Of a stretch of 19,575 nt of DNA, positions 1 through 6,804 are shown one piece after another. Numbering within the stretch: the stretch's first letter is position 1; each line of letters starts with the position of its first letter. The DNA comes from an uncultured Acidimicrobiaceae bacterium (lineage in GTDB: Bacteria > Actinomycetota > Acidimicrobiia > Acidimicrobiales > UBA8592). The notes below the pieces were generated by a model. The model saw nothing but the letters and a program-made list of their open reading frames with translations, ran no database searches and was not told the origin of the DNA. The stretch covers positions 1 through 19,575 of the forward strand of contig CAJWET010000005.1 in NCBI GenBank assembly GCA_913031515.1, written 5' to 3'. A program made the position numbers and the translations under genes.

Positions 1-398
1 CAGGAGGCCCTGGTTTCGCTCACTCCGCCGCTGCTAAAGCTGGCGTGAAAAACATGGTAGAAACGCTCGCCGTTGAATGGGCTCCCTACGGCATTCAAGT
101 TAACGGTCTTGTACCTGGACTATTTCCACATGAAGATATGACTGATGACATTTCCGAGAACCTTGATAAGACACATGACAAGGATGCTAGTCAACCGGCA
201 ATGAGAGTTGGGCAGCGACAAGAACTCGGATGGGCGGCGACATTTCTTTGTTCACCCTACGCCAGATTCATATCCGGACATACCTTAGTTGTTGATGGGG
301 CAAATTGGCAGCGACGCACGCTCACTAACCCAGCAGTCATAACGGTTCGAGATCAAATGGGCAAGGAACCTTTTGGTAAAGAAACGAAGGGAGACTAA
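1..398 (+). CDS. SDR oxidoreductase, 2,4-dienoyl-CoA reductase-like, 5' end missing
   Basis: C-terminal part of a short-chain dehydrogenase/reductase; the reading frame is open from base 3, so the gene starts before the window. Visible residues run through an active-site segment (GFAHSAAAKAGVKNM), the NGLVPG loop that follows the NAD(P) region, and the closing ISGHTLVVDGA strand typical of classical SDRs. The catalytic motif is SxxxK instead of YxxxK, with the Ser four residues before the Lys. This is the arrangement of 2,4-dienoyl-CoA reductases, which reduce unsaturated acyl-CoA with NADPH. The Rossmann GxxxGxG is outside the window, so cofactor choice cannot be judged. The stop lies two bases before the amidohydrolase ATG, so the two are almost certainly one operon. 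Substrate is unknown; a role in degrading an unsaturated acyl-CoA is inferred. Confidence 0.9.
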   Translation, partial: GGPGFAHSAAAKAGVKNMVETLAVEWAPYGIQVNGLVPGLFPHEDMTDDISENLDKTHDKDASQPAMRVGQRQELGWAATFLCSPYARFISGHTLVVDGANWQRRTLTNPAVITVRDQMGKEPFGKETKGD

Positions 399-400
399 AG

Positions 401-1303
401 ATGGGATTCCCTAAAGATATTCAAGTAGTTGAAACTATGATCGGAACGCGCGCAGGGAAAATGGCGAAACTCAACTACGTCAACCTCACGGGTATGAAGG
501 ACAAAGAAACAGAAGGGTTCAATTTTCCCGCCCAATACATGTTCAAAGATGTTCCGTGGAGTGAACAAGCGCGTAATTTTGAAGAAGAACCCGAACCTCC
601 TCAAGGCGCAGATTTGCTTCTCCCCTATATGGAGAAACACAACATAGAAATTGCCATGGTTGGTGTTGGGCTCGGTGAAGAACGGTCAGATGCCCGTGAT
701 GCTATTGATAACTACCCCAACCGATTCATTGGTTGCCACGAACCAGACCCAAACGACGTCATGGGGTCAATCGCGAATATCAAGAAACTCCATGCAGAAG
801 GATACATACGGGCGATCTCAGCGTTCCCTGCCGGTCGCACCCCACAGGTCCCCATTGATGATCCCAAAATGTATGCACTCTACGCCACATGCGTCGAATT
901 GGACATCCCAATCTTCTGCTGCGCCGGAATACCTGGTCCCCGTGTCCCATATCAAGCGCAGCACGTCAAACTCATTGACGATGTCATGTACGACTTCCCC
1001 GACTTGCGTTTCGTAACCAGACACGGGTGCGAACCATGGGAAGATCTCGCAGTTAAACTTATGCTCAAATGGACCAACCTGCACTACTCAACGTCTGCTT
1101 TCGCCCCCAAGTATTACCCGAAAGCGATTATCGACTACGCCAACACCAGAGGCGCAGATAAAGTCATGTACGCCGGCTACTTCCCAATGGGGCTCCATAT
1201 CGACACAATATTTGAACAACTCCCCAACGTCGCCTTCAGAGATCACGTTTGGCCGAAATTCTTAAGGGAGAACGCCGCTAGGGTTCTGAAACTCGAGATT
1301 TAA
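401..1303 (+). CDS. Amidohydrolase-2 family TIM-barrel protein, degenerate metal site
   Basis: A 300-residue protein with the layout of the amidohydrolase-2 (PF04909-like) family, which holds metal-dependent hydrolases and decarboxylases. Recognisable are the NRFIGCHEPDP strand (residues 107-117), the DLRFVTRHGCEPW strand carrying a conserved His (H208), the LHYSTSAFAPKYYP segment (227-240) and GADKVMYAGYFPMG (251-264). The N-terminal HxH pair is not seen (the first strand reads VVETMIG), the usual PxxxH strand reads IFCCAG (171-176), and the usual GSDYP aspartate position reads AGYFP. Most metal ligands therefore seem to be lost. ATG start with GGGAG about 8 bases upstream. It sits between the SDR (2-base gap) and a luciferase-like oxidoreductase (7-base gap), pointing to a common catabolic operon. 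The reaction is not assignable; a divergent or non-metal role is possible. Confidence 0.88.
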   Translation: MGFPKDIQVVETMIGTRAGKMAKLNYVNLTGMKDKETEGFNFPAQYMFKDVPWSEQARNFEEEPEPPQGADLLLPYMEKHNIEIAMVGVGLGEERSDARDAIDNYPNRFIGCHEPDPNDVMGSIANIKKLHAEGYIRAISAFPAGRTPQVPIDDPKMYALYATCVELDIPIFCCAGIPGPRVPYQAQHVKLIDDVMYDFPDLRFVTRHGCEPWEDLAVKLMLKWTNLHYSTSAFAPKYYPKAIIDYANTRGADKVMYAGYFPMGLHIDTIFEQLPNVAFRDHVWPKFLRENAARVLKLEI

Positions 1304-1310
1304 GGAAACT

Positions 1311-2288
1311 ATGCTCACCCTGCGCTTCGACTTCCGCCTTAAACCTGACAGTCCCACTACCATGAAGGACCTTTACCGCGAAGCCTTGAAGATGTGTGAA
1401 TGGGGAGAGCAAAACCATGCGATAACCGCCATGTTCTCCGAACACCACAGTTCCCCAGATGGATATCTCCCATCCCCAATCATCATGGCTGCAGCCGCAG
1501 CCGCTCGAACAGAAACACTCACGTTCAACGTTGGTGCTCTCCTTCTCCTGATGTATGACCCGATCAAACTTGCAGAAGATATCGCTGTATTGGACCATCT
1601 CAGTGGAGGGCGGGTCGGCTACACAATCGGACTCGGGTACAGGGATGAAGAGTACGCAATGTTCGGTGTTGATAAGGCGAAAAGGGGAAAAGAAATCGAA
1701 GATCGTATTCAAGTCCTCCGAAACGCCCTTCGTGGTGAGCCGTTTGAATGGCAGGGGAGAAAAATCCATGTCCAACCCAAGCCGGCCACTTCTGGAGGGC
1801 CCATTATCGCCTATGGCGGAGGCAGCAGGGCAGCCGCTGAACGTGCTGCCAGACTGGGGATGATGTTTTTCCCACAAACAACAGACCCCGCAATGTCTTC
1901 ATATTATGACGCGGAAGCAGAACGCGTTGGAAACCCAGTCGGCATGACTATGGGGCCAGAACAGGGAGCCCCTACAACCATCTTCGTCGCGGAAAACCTC
2001 GATCAAGGATGGGAACAGTTTGGGCCCTACATGCTCTACGACGCTGTTTCTTACCGAGGTTGGATGGGCGACGAAAACAATTCTGCAAGTCTCAGTCGAG
2101 CATCCACCATATCGGAACTTCGCAACGAAAATGGCCCGTACCGGATCGTCACTCCTGAGGGAGCTGTTTCGCTCATTAGTCAGTACCATCGGCTCTCCCT
2201 GCAACCACTATGCGGAGGTATACCTCCAGAGCTAGCGTGGTCTTCGCTCGGCTTAATTGAAGAACAAGTCCTTCCGAATTTTCTCTGA
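1311..2288 (+). CDS. LLM-class (luciferase-like) flavin/F420-dependent oxidoreductase
   Basis: A 325-residue member of the bacterial luciferase-like family (PF00296-like). These enzymes are TIM barrels using reduced FMN plus oxygen, or coenzyme F420, for hydride transfer or monooxygenation. Family hallmarks are the early barrel strand with SEHH (residues 43-46), DHLSGGRVGYTIGLGYRDEE (95-114), the RGKEIEDRIQVLR helix (125-137), and GPIIAYGGGSRAAAERAARLG in the C-terminal half. The length is normal for the family. ATG start with AAGGAAA just upstream, 7 bases after the amidohydrolase stop: third gene of the operon that begins before the window. The FMN and F420 subfamilies cannot be separated by eye. 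Physiological substrate unknown. Confidence 0.92.
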   Translation: MLTLRFDFRLKPDSPTTMKDLYREALKMCEWGEQNHAITAMFSEHHSSPDGYLPSPIIMAAAAAARTETLTFNVGALLLLMYDPIKLAEDIAVLDHLSGGRVGYTIGLGYRDEEYAMFGVDKAKRGKEIEDRIQVLRNALRGEPFEWQGRKIHVQPKPATSGGPIIAYGGGSRAAAERAARLGMMFFPQTTDPAMSSYYDAEAERVGNPVGMTMGPEQGAPTTIFVAENLDQGWEQFGPYMLYDAVSYRGWMGDENNSASLSRASTISELRNENGPYRIVTPEGAVSLISQYHRLSLQPLCGGIPPELAWSSLGLIEEQVLPNFL

Positions 2289-2289
2289 G

Positions 2290-2361
2290 GAAAGCTGCCG
2301 CCAAGCGGAAATCCTTACCTTGTAGTATCTTCTATGTCGACAGCTTTCGTGAAAGGCAATA
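2290..2361 (+). promoter_or_regulatory. Probable promoter and RBS of the repeat lipoprotein gene
   Basis: The 73-base gap between the oxidoreductase stop and the lipoprotein ATG holds a TANNNT-type -10 hexamer (TAGTAT, 2323-2328) 33 bases before the ATG and a Shine-Dalgarno GAAAGG five bases before it. A perfect 8-base inverted repeat, GAAAGCTG at 2290-2297 and CAGCTTTC at 2341-2348, brackets the hexamer. No convincing -35 is visible. Whether this is a separate promoter or read-through from the upstream operon cannot be decided from sequence. Confidence 0.35.
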
Positions 2362-3087
2362 ATGAAGAAACTTCTTTTACCCATCCTGACGGTTCTACTC
2401 GTTTTCTCCGCGTGCGGTGGTGACTCTGCTGAAAAAGCAGTTGACACTACTGAGGCGGCAGCTGAGGCCAATGATGGAAAACGCCAAGCGCTAGCGGATG
2501 CTATTTTGACAGCTATCGAAGGTGATGAAGAAACTCCACTTTCAGGTAAGGGGGAATGCATAGCTAATGCCGTGCTCGAAACTGATATGGCCGATCTTGA
2601 AAAGAATGGATTAACTCTTGAAGCGGTCTCAGATCCATCCTTTGACCCATTTGATGATTTCACACCTGCAGGTACGGAGATAGTAGCGGCCGCAATCACT
2701 ACTTGTCTCAGTGCCGCTGAACTAGCTGAAATTTTTGTGCAAGGAGCTGAAGAAGATGGAGACGAGTTATCCATCGAAGTCGCGACATGCTGGGCAGAAA
2801 ATCTGTCTACGGATCAAATTATCACGATCTTTACAAACCCAGATTCACCCGAGGCAGGAGAAGTAATTGCAACATCAATTGCCAAATGTCCGCAAGCTTT
2901 CATCCAGAGCCTGATAGATGAAATGGGAATAGATCGAAGCGCCGCTGAATGTGTCGTTGAGGGGCTATCAGAGGACCTTCTGCTGAGAATGTTTGCTGCA
3001 GAAGATGAAGAAGTCAGCATGGAAGTGTTCCAAGAATACCTACAGGTTTTCGTGGAATGCGGGGTTGATCTGGAATTGTTGGGGTAG
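2362..3087 (+). CDS. Secreted lipoprotein with three cysteine-bracketed repeats
   Basis: A 241-residue protein of unknown function. A lipoprotein signal is clear: MKK, a hydrophobic core, then FSAC with the lipidated Cys at residue 18 followed by GG and an acidic, Ala-rich linker. After that six cysteines remain (C66, C115, C143, C176, C197, C233). They fall into three similar units, each opening with (E/T)C plus a small helix and closing with a Cys at the end of a longer helix; unit openings read GECIANAV, ATCWAENLS and AECVVEGLS. Three disulphides, one per unit, are a natural guess. The protein is strongly acidic and predicted mostly helical. ATG start with GAAAGG five bases upstream. It converges on the minus-strand oxidoreductase with a 23-base gap. 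No enzymatic motif is visible; an extracellular binding or structural role is inference only. Confidence 0.85.
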   Translation: MKKLLLPILTVLLVFSACGGDSAEKAVDTTEAAAEANDGKRQALADAILTAIEGDEETPLSGKGECIANAVLETDMADLEKNGLTLEAVSDPSFDPFDDFTPAGTEIVAAAITTCLSAAELAEIFVQGAEEDGDELSIEVATCWAENLSTDQIITIFTNPDSPEAGEVIATSIAKCPQAFIQSLIDEMGIDRSAAECVVEGLSEDLLLRMFAAEDEEVSMEVFQEYLQVFVECGVDLELLG

Positions 3088-3110
3088 TACGACTCTGTTC
3101 ATCTTTGTAG

Positions 3111-3992
3111 CTATAGAAGTAATGGCGCTAACCGATCTAAGCTGGCATCGTCGAACGGGCTGAGCTGTGCCCGGGAGATGCCCTGTTCAGCGAGCCATCC
3201 TAACCCATCAGCTACCTTCTCTGGACTTCCAAAGAACCGACTATAGAGATTGTCACCCATCTTAGTTTCAAGACTTTTGGTAGAATCGTCAGTTCCCGCG
3301 TTGCACAACACAAACATCCCCAATTCAATGTCGGGACGGATATTGCGCACCTTTTCAATCATCGATGAAAGGTGACTCTCCGTAACATCAGCCAAGATTT
3401 CCAAGTCGAGCTTCCCGCCACGGGTAGAAGCGCTTGAAGCTTTAATCTCAACTCTGTCTAGGAATGGGGTAACCTCACGGACCGTCCTAGGGCCTCCAAC
3501 CGAACCGATCAACAGCGGGGGAGGATCACCGAGAGGACCCAAATTTTTCGTATCAATCTGGTAATAGTTTCCGCGGAATAAACAAGTTCCTTCCGTCAAC
3601 AAGGAACGAACAATCTGGATTGCTTCCACATACATACCCGCCCGGTCACGAGGAACCGGATATTCCATCCCAGCATCGGTAATTTCCCCTTCAGCCCAGC
3701 CGGCACCAAGTCCAAGTTCAAATCTGCCAGAACTAACCTTGTGCAAAAGCAATGCAGCCTGAGCGACCTCAACAGGGGATCGTAATAAATTATTGACGAA
3801 AGACGTAGTAACCTTCACACGAGTAGTCGCAGAAGCTACCGCAGTCGCAGCAACCCACACATGGGGGAAAGGGCGATGGTCTGTGTAGAAATGATCAGCG
3901 ACCGAGAGTACGTGCCAGCCTTCATCTTCTCGTTGTCGGGCCCATTCGCCGGGTTTCACTGTAACGTCCATCAGGTTAACTACATATTCCAT
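3111..3992 (-). CDS. LLM-class (luciferase-like) F420/flavin-dependent oxidoreductase
   Basis: A 293-residue luciferase-like TIM-barrel oxidoreductase. Family features are VADHFY in the second strand (residues 31-36), ATTRVKVTTSF (55-65), the signature VSSGRFELGLGAGW (86-99), a GMYVEAIQIVR helix, PPPLLIGSVGGPRT, and a closing barrel helix FFGSPEKVADGLGWL. The frame could open four codons earlier with a TTG at 4004, but a strong Shine-Dalgarno GGAAGG overlaps that TTG and lies four bases before the ATG at 3992, so the ATG is chosen. Last gene of a minus-strand group with two tiny upstream genes (43-base gap), converging on the lipoprotein gene. The subfamily resembles those using F420, but this is not proved; substrate unknown. 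Confidence 0.9.
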   Translation of the reverse strand: MEYVVNLMDVTVKPGEWARQREDEGWHVLSVADHFYTDHRPFPHVWVAATAVASATTRVKVTTSFVNNLLRSPVEVAQAALLLHKVSSGRFELGLGAGWAEGEITDAGMEYPVPRDRAGMYVEAIQIVRSLLTEGTCLFRGNYYQIDTKNLGPLGDPPPLLIGSVGGPRTVREVTPFLDRVEIKASSASTRGGKLDLEILADVTESHLSSMIEKVRNIRPDIELGMFVLCNAGTDDSTKSLETKMGDNLYSRFFGSPEKVADGLGWLAEQGISRAQLSPFDDASLDRLAPLLL

Positions 3993-4035
3993 ATGGCCTT
4001 CCAATTATTAGCTATGAGAGTTTTACTACACGAAG

Positions 4036-4224
4036 TCACTGTTGCTCAACATACGACTCTACATTCAAAACTTTCTCCCACGCCTCAAGTACTCGGTATT
4101 CAGCTGCCAACTGTCGACGTTCTATCTCTGTATTAATGGAGTCCAACACTGGCTGTTTTTGTTTTGCTTTGATGAGTTTGCAGAGCAGCCGCTCTATCTC
4201 TGGATCTATCACCGCTTTCCCCAT
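4036..4224 (-). CDS. Small hypothetical helical protein (second half of overlapping pair)
   Basis: A 62-residue protein from ATG 4224, or 58 residues from GTG 4212. It contains DPEIERLL near the start and is rich in Lys, Glu and Gln with long predicted helices (ERRQLAAEYRVLEAWEKVL). No family is recognised. From the GTG start it overlaps the upstream small gene in a GTGA arrangement, typical of translational coupling; GGGGAAAG just before the GTG could serve as ribosome site. Alternatively the two form one protein of about 109 residues broken by one base: adding a G to the GGG run near 4235 would join ESG of the first to FAAEMGKAVIDPE of the second. It lies 43 bases before the luciferase-like gene and probably shares its transcript. 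Confidence 0.5.
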   Translation of the reverse strand: MGKAVIDPEIERLLCKLIKAKQKQPVLDSINTEIERRQLAAEYRVLEAWEKVLNVESYVEQQ

Positions 4225-4364
4225 TTCCGCTGCGAACCCGATTCTGCGCAAACAGTAAAGACATCTTTCGGATCAATTCCGGTACGTTCGGCAATTTCAA
4301 AAATAGTCGCATGCTTGTCATCAGAAAGAGCGAAAAGAATTGCAGAACGGATAGTGGGTTCCAT
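4209..4364 (-). CDS. Small putative helix-turn-helix protein (51 aa)
   Basis: A 51-residue reading frame: MEPTIRSAILFALSDD, then KHATIFEIAERTGIDPKDVF. The IFEIAERTGIDPKDVF stretch has the spacing of a helix-turn-helix (Ala, Gly, Ile and Val at the expected positions), and AILFAL before it resembles the first helix of a winged-helix module. That suggests a small DNA-binding or regulatory protein, but no family is recognised. The basic tail SQRKWGKR may be natural or may be an out-of-frame tail caused by an indel (see the overlapping gene). ATG start with a weak AGAGAA upstream; no other start is near. It is divergent from the CopC-like gene, so it could be a local regulator; that is conjecture. 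Confidence 0.5.
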   Translation of the reverse strand: MEPTIRSAILFALSDDKHATIFEIAERTGIDPKDVFTVCAESGSQRKWGKR

Positions 4365-4443
4365 TTCTCTACTATGACAGCAGCATATGACACATCTATG
4401 ACCCGTTGTTGGAAGCGGTGCCGGAGTATGGTTGAATCAGAAT

Positions 4444-4929
4444 ATGGCAAAACGTATCAAGAGTCAGGCAGTTGTAACACTGGTACTGAGTTTTGTTTTA
4501 CTTGGAGCAGGATCTCAGCTGCTGCATGCGCATACCTCGTTAATGGAGTCATCTCCAGAGCGACAGGAAAGGGTTTCAGGGCTTTCAGAAATAGAATTAA
4601 CATTTTCCAGTGGACTTGTCGATGATGGAAACGCAAAGATCTCTCTTTCTACGATCAGAGAAGGTGAGGAGGTTCCCATCGGAGAGACTACGTTTGTTTC
4701 GGACTTCATCATCAGCGCTGAAGTTCCCAAAGAACCTGTACCAGGACAATATGTAGTCCGCTACCACGTCACCTCCCTTGATGGCGATCTTAATGACGGC
4801 GGCTACGCCTTTGAGCTTCTAGCATCCAAAGGCAATGATGTTACTTGGATCCTCATCGCTGGAGGAGTCGTCGCTATTGCAGCTGTAATGTTTCTATTAA
4901 GGAAAAAACCGAAGAAGGACGAAAAATGA
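4444..4929 (+). CDS. CopC-domain protein with C-terminal membrane anchor
   Basis: A 161-residue exported protein with a CopC/YobA-like copper-resistance fold. Residues 1-29 form a signal peptide (KR-rich start, hydrophobic core, LLHA cleavage), leaving a mature N-terminal His (H30) followed by TSLMESSPE, matching the HxxLxxSxP start of CopC. IELTFSSGL and GQYVVRYHVTSLDGD then GGYAFEL match the two CopC sheet signatures. The family's DGH reads DGD here (113-115), so one usual copper ligand is missing. Residues 134-152 form a transmembrane helix ending in RKKPKKDEK, so the domain is tethered outside the membrane. An alternative TTG start at 4432 has GGAG five bases upstream and would add four residues. 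Overlaps the next gene by ATGA. The function is probably metal handling at the cell surface. Confidence 0.85.
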   Translation: MAKRIKSQAVVTLVLSFVLLGAGSQLLHAHTSLMESSPERQERVSGLSEIELTFSSGLVDDGNAKISLSTIREGEEVPIGETTFVSDFIISAEVPKEPVPGQYVVRYHVTSLDGDLNDGGYAFELLASKGNDVTWILIAGGVVAIAAVMFLLRKKPKKDEK

Positions 4930-5474
4930 AGCCCCCGAGGATTCCCCCGCTCGATATTTCATCGCTCAATGACGAAGCCCAAAAAGTTTTGCAACCCATT
5001 TTGGAAGCAGGTCGACCTTGGAACATATTCCTTACCTTGGCGCACCATCCTGATCTCGCAAAACGGTGGTTAGTTTTCTCAAACCACGTGCTATTTAAAT
5101 CAAGTATCCCTGCACGTGAACGAGAGATAGCGATCCTCCGAACAGGATGGCTATGCCAATCTGAATATGAATGGGCCCAACATGAGATCATAGGGGCTGA
5201 TGCCGGACTTACCTCAGAAGAAATGGAACGCATCAAAGAGGGTGCTGATGGGGGATGGGAGGGACTCGATGCACTTATCATAACTGCAACGGATGAGCTC
5301 TATCACGACAAAAAAATCAGCGACACCACGTGGGCGGATCTGAAAATTCACTGGAGTGACCAACAAATGATGGATCTCGTTTTTGCAGTTGGCCAGTACA
5401 CTCTGGTTTCGATGGCCTTACGGAGTTTTGGCGTTCCCCTAGATGACTTCCTAACTGGATGGGATTCTGCGTAA
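4926..5474 (+). CDS. Carboxymuconolactone decarboxylase (CMD/AhpD-like) family protein
   Basis: A 182-residue protein of the CMD/AhpD-like helical family. Diagnostic is IPAREREIAILRTGWLCQSE (61-80) followed by YEWAQH (81-86), the arrangement of the large actinobacterial CMD subgroup. The peroxidase CxxC of AhpD is absent (only C77, in CQSE), so alkyl-hydroperoxide reduction by the AhpD mechanism is unlikely; real gamma-carboxymuconolactone decarboxylation is also unproved. The frame is open further upstream, but the ATG at 4926 overlaps the CopC-like stop (ATGA) and has AAGGAC eight bases before it, so it is taken as the start. Co-translated with the CopC-like gene; converges on the P450 with a 4-base gap. 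Specific substrate unknown. Confidence 0.87.
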   Translation: MKPPRIPPLDISSLNDEAQKVLQPILEAGRPWNIFLTLAHHPDLAKRWLVFSNHVLFKSSIPAREREIAILRTGWLCQSEYEWAQHEIIGADAGLTSEEMERIKEGADGGWEGLDALIITATDELYHDKKISDTTWADLKIHWSDQQMMDLVFAVGQYTLVSMALRSFGVPLDDFLTGWDSA

Positions 5475-5478
5475 CAAA

Positions 5479-6720
5479 TTACCGCCAGGCCACAGGAAGT
5501 GAAACCGGCCCCCGAAGGATGCAACCTACAGGTTGAGAAGCTTCTAAATCTGTTGACCGTAGATCGGGGAGGCGAGCCAGAAGCCTCTCAATCCCAATTG
5601 AAATCTGGGTTTTCGCTAGATGTGTTCCAGGACAATGATGTGAACCAAGTCCAAAGGTCAACACACGTTTCGGTTTCCTCTCAACGTCAAAAACGCTTGG
5701 ATTCGGATAGAGTCGCTCATCTCGGTTTGCAGATGCTATGCCCATAAGGACTATTTCACCCATTGAGAAGTTTTGCCCAGCAACGACAGTGTCAAACGGA
5801 ACAAGACGGGGAAGTACTCCAATAGGTGGCTCCCAGCGAAGCATTTCATCAACAGCAGAGGGAATCCGTTCAGGTTCAGATCGTAAGCGATCCAACGCAT
5901 CTCCATTTTTCAACAAAGCATAAAGAGTATTTCCCAAACCATGGTGGGTCGTTGAAGCGCCAGCAGCGAAAATAGCGCGAACATGGCTAAGGATCTCCTC
6001 GTCAGTTAACCTACGGCCATTTTTTTCTGATACAACCATTGAACTCAACATGTCATCAGCAGGGCATTCTCGCCGTTCAGTCAAAACCGGTTCAACGTAC
6101 GAGGTCAGTTCCGCAGCTGCCGATAATCCAATCTTTGGATCCCTCGGGTAACCCAAGATGTCAAAACTCCACCGAAAGTACTCATCACGTAGATCATCGG
6201 GTAATCCCATACGTCTACCAAAGACGTAGAACGGAAACTTTGATGTAAAAAGCTCAACAAGATCACCACCACCATCATCAAGAAAACCATCAATTAGACC
6301 GTCAGCTATCGGGGCGACGTCAGACTCAGCGAAACGTCCTATTGGTCGGGAGCGTAACGCCTGTGTTGATAACGAACGTAAAATGTTGTGTTCATCGCCA
6401 TCCGTGCTTTCAAATGTCACCCCCTGACAAGGTTCAATTGATGCCGCATAAGTAGGGCCTGCCGGAAATCCGTCATTGTCACTAAAGGCTGACTCAAGCT
6501 CGACATATCTAGTAATCAGATGACATGGAATGCCGGAAAGCCCAGCAGGTACTACTGGCCCTGAATCACGAAGCAAACGTAAACGTTCATGGAAAGACTC
6601 ACCGGGGAATAAGCCACCCTCACCTTCAGGAGAAATAGAAGGCCCAAAATCCACTACCCCAATATCAGAAGAATCGGGCTTATCGGAAGGTTCTTTCTGG
6701 CCAATATTGAGCGTGCCCAT
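5479..6720 (-). CDS. Cytochrome P450
   Basis: A 413-residue soluble bacterial P450, a heme monooxygenase that normally needs ferredoxin and reductase partners; none lie in the window. Motifs are C-helix DGDEHNILRSL (107-117), I-helix AGASTT (253-258), ExxR in DEMLRW (E292, R295), and the heme loop FGLGSHHCPG (356-365) with ligand C363. The I-helix usually reads (A/G)Gx(D/E)T; here the acid is Ser256, so the acid-alcohol pair used for oxygen activation is incomplete. A longer frame from ATG 6792 would add 24 hydrophobic residues but has no ribosome site, whereas ATG 6720 has AGGA nine bases upstream (which could also be a TAGGAT -10). Divergent from a luciferase-like oxidoreductase, with which it may share regulation. 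Substrate unknown. Confidence 0.93.
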   Translation of the reverse strand: MGTLNIGQKEPSDKPDSSDIGVVDFGPSISPEGEGGLFPGESFHERLRLLRDSGPVVPAGLSGIPCHLITRYVELESAFSDNDGFPAGPTYAASIEPCQGVTFESTDGDEHNILRSLSTQALRSRPIGRFAESDVAPIADGLIDGFLDDGGGDLVELFTSKFPFYVFGRRMGLPDDLRDEYFRWSFDILGYPRDPKIGLSAAAELTSYVEPVLTERRECPADDMLSSMVVSEKNGRRLTDEEILSHVRAIFAAGASTTHHGLGNTLYALLKNGDALDRLRSEPERIPSAVDEMLRWEPPIGVLPRLVPFDTVVAGQNFSMGEIVLMGIASANRDERLYPNPSVFDVERKPKRVLTFGLGSHHCPGTHLAKTQISIGIERLLARLPDLRSTDLEASQPVGCILRGPVSLPVAWR

Positions 6721-6804
6721 ACTAGATCCTAACTCAAATGCCCATACTTGTAATAAGGTCGTGAGTGAGAGAATTAAACATAGCCTGAACATCGAGGAAT
6801 CAAG
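6721..6804. promoter_or_regulatory. Shared divergent intergenic region, P450 / luciferase-like gene
   Basis: Eighty-four bases separate two divergent starts, so both promoters must lie here or inside the genes. On the minus strand TAGGAT (6731-6726) sits five bases from the P450 ATG and can be read either as a -10 of a leaderless transcript or as an AGGA ribosome site. On the plus strand GAGGA (6795-6799) is a good ribosome site for the ATG at 6805. No clear -35 or operator palindrome was found. Confidence 0.4.

Noticed and set aside
1278..1877. 199-residue minus-strand frame opposite the first luciferase-like gene
   Set aside because: Composition is not protein-like and it lies wholly antisense to a well-supported gene.
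2253..2774. 173-residue minus-strand Ser/Ala-rich frame
   Set aside because: Low-complexity shadow of the acidic, Ala-rich lipoprotein gene on the plus strand.
4042..4625. Plus-strand frames (111 and 104 residues) and a 105-residue minus-strand frame (4133-4450) around the CopC start
   Set aside because: Cys/Phe/Trp-rich or patternless translations that overlap the better-composed small minus-strand genes and the CopC-like gene.
6721..6792. Hydrophobic 24-residue N-terminal extension of the P450 (possible membrane anchor)
   Set aside because: The ATG at 6792 has no ribosome site or -10-like hexamer, the extension occupies the divergent promoter region, and the ATG at 6720 is well supported.
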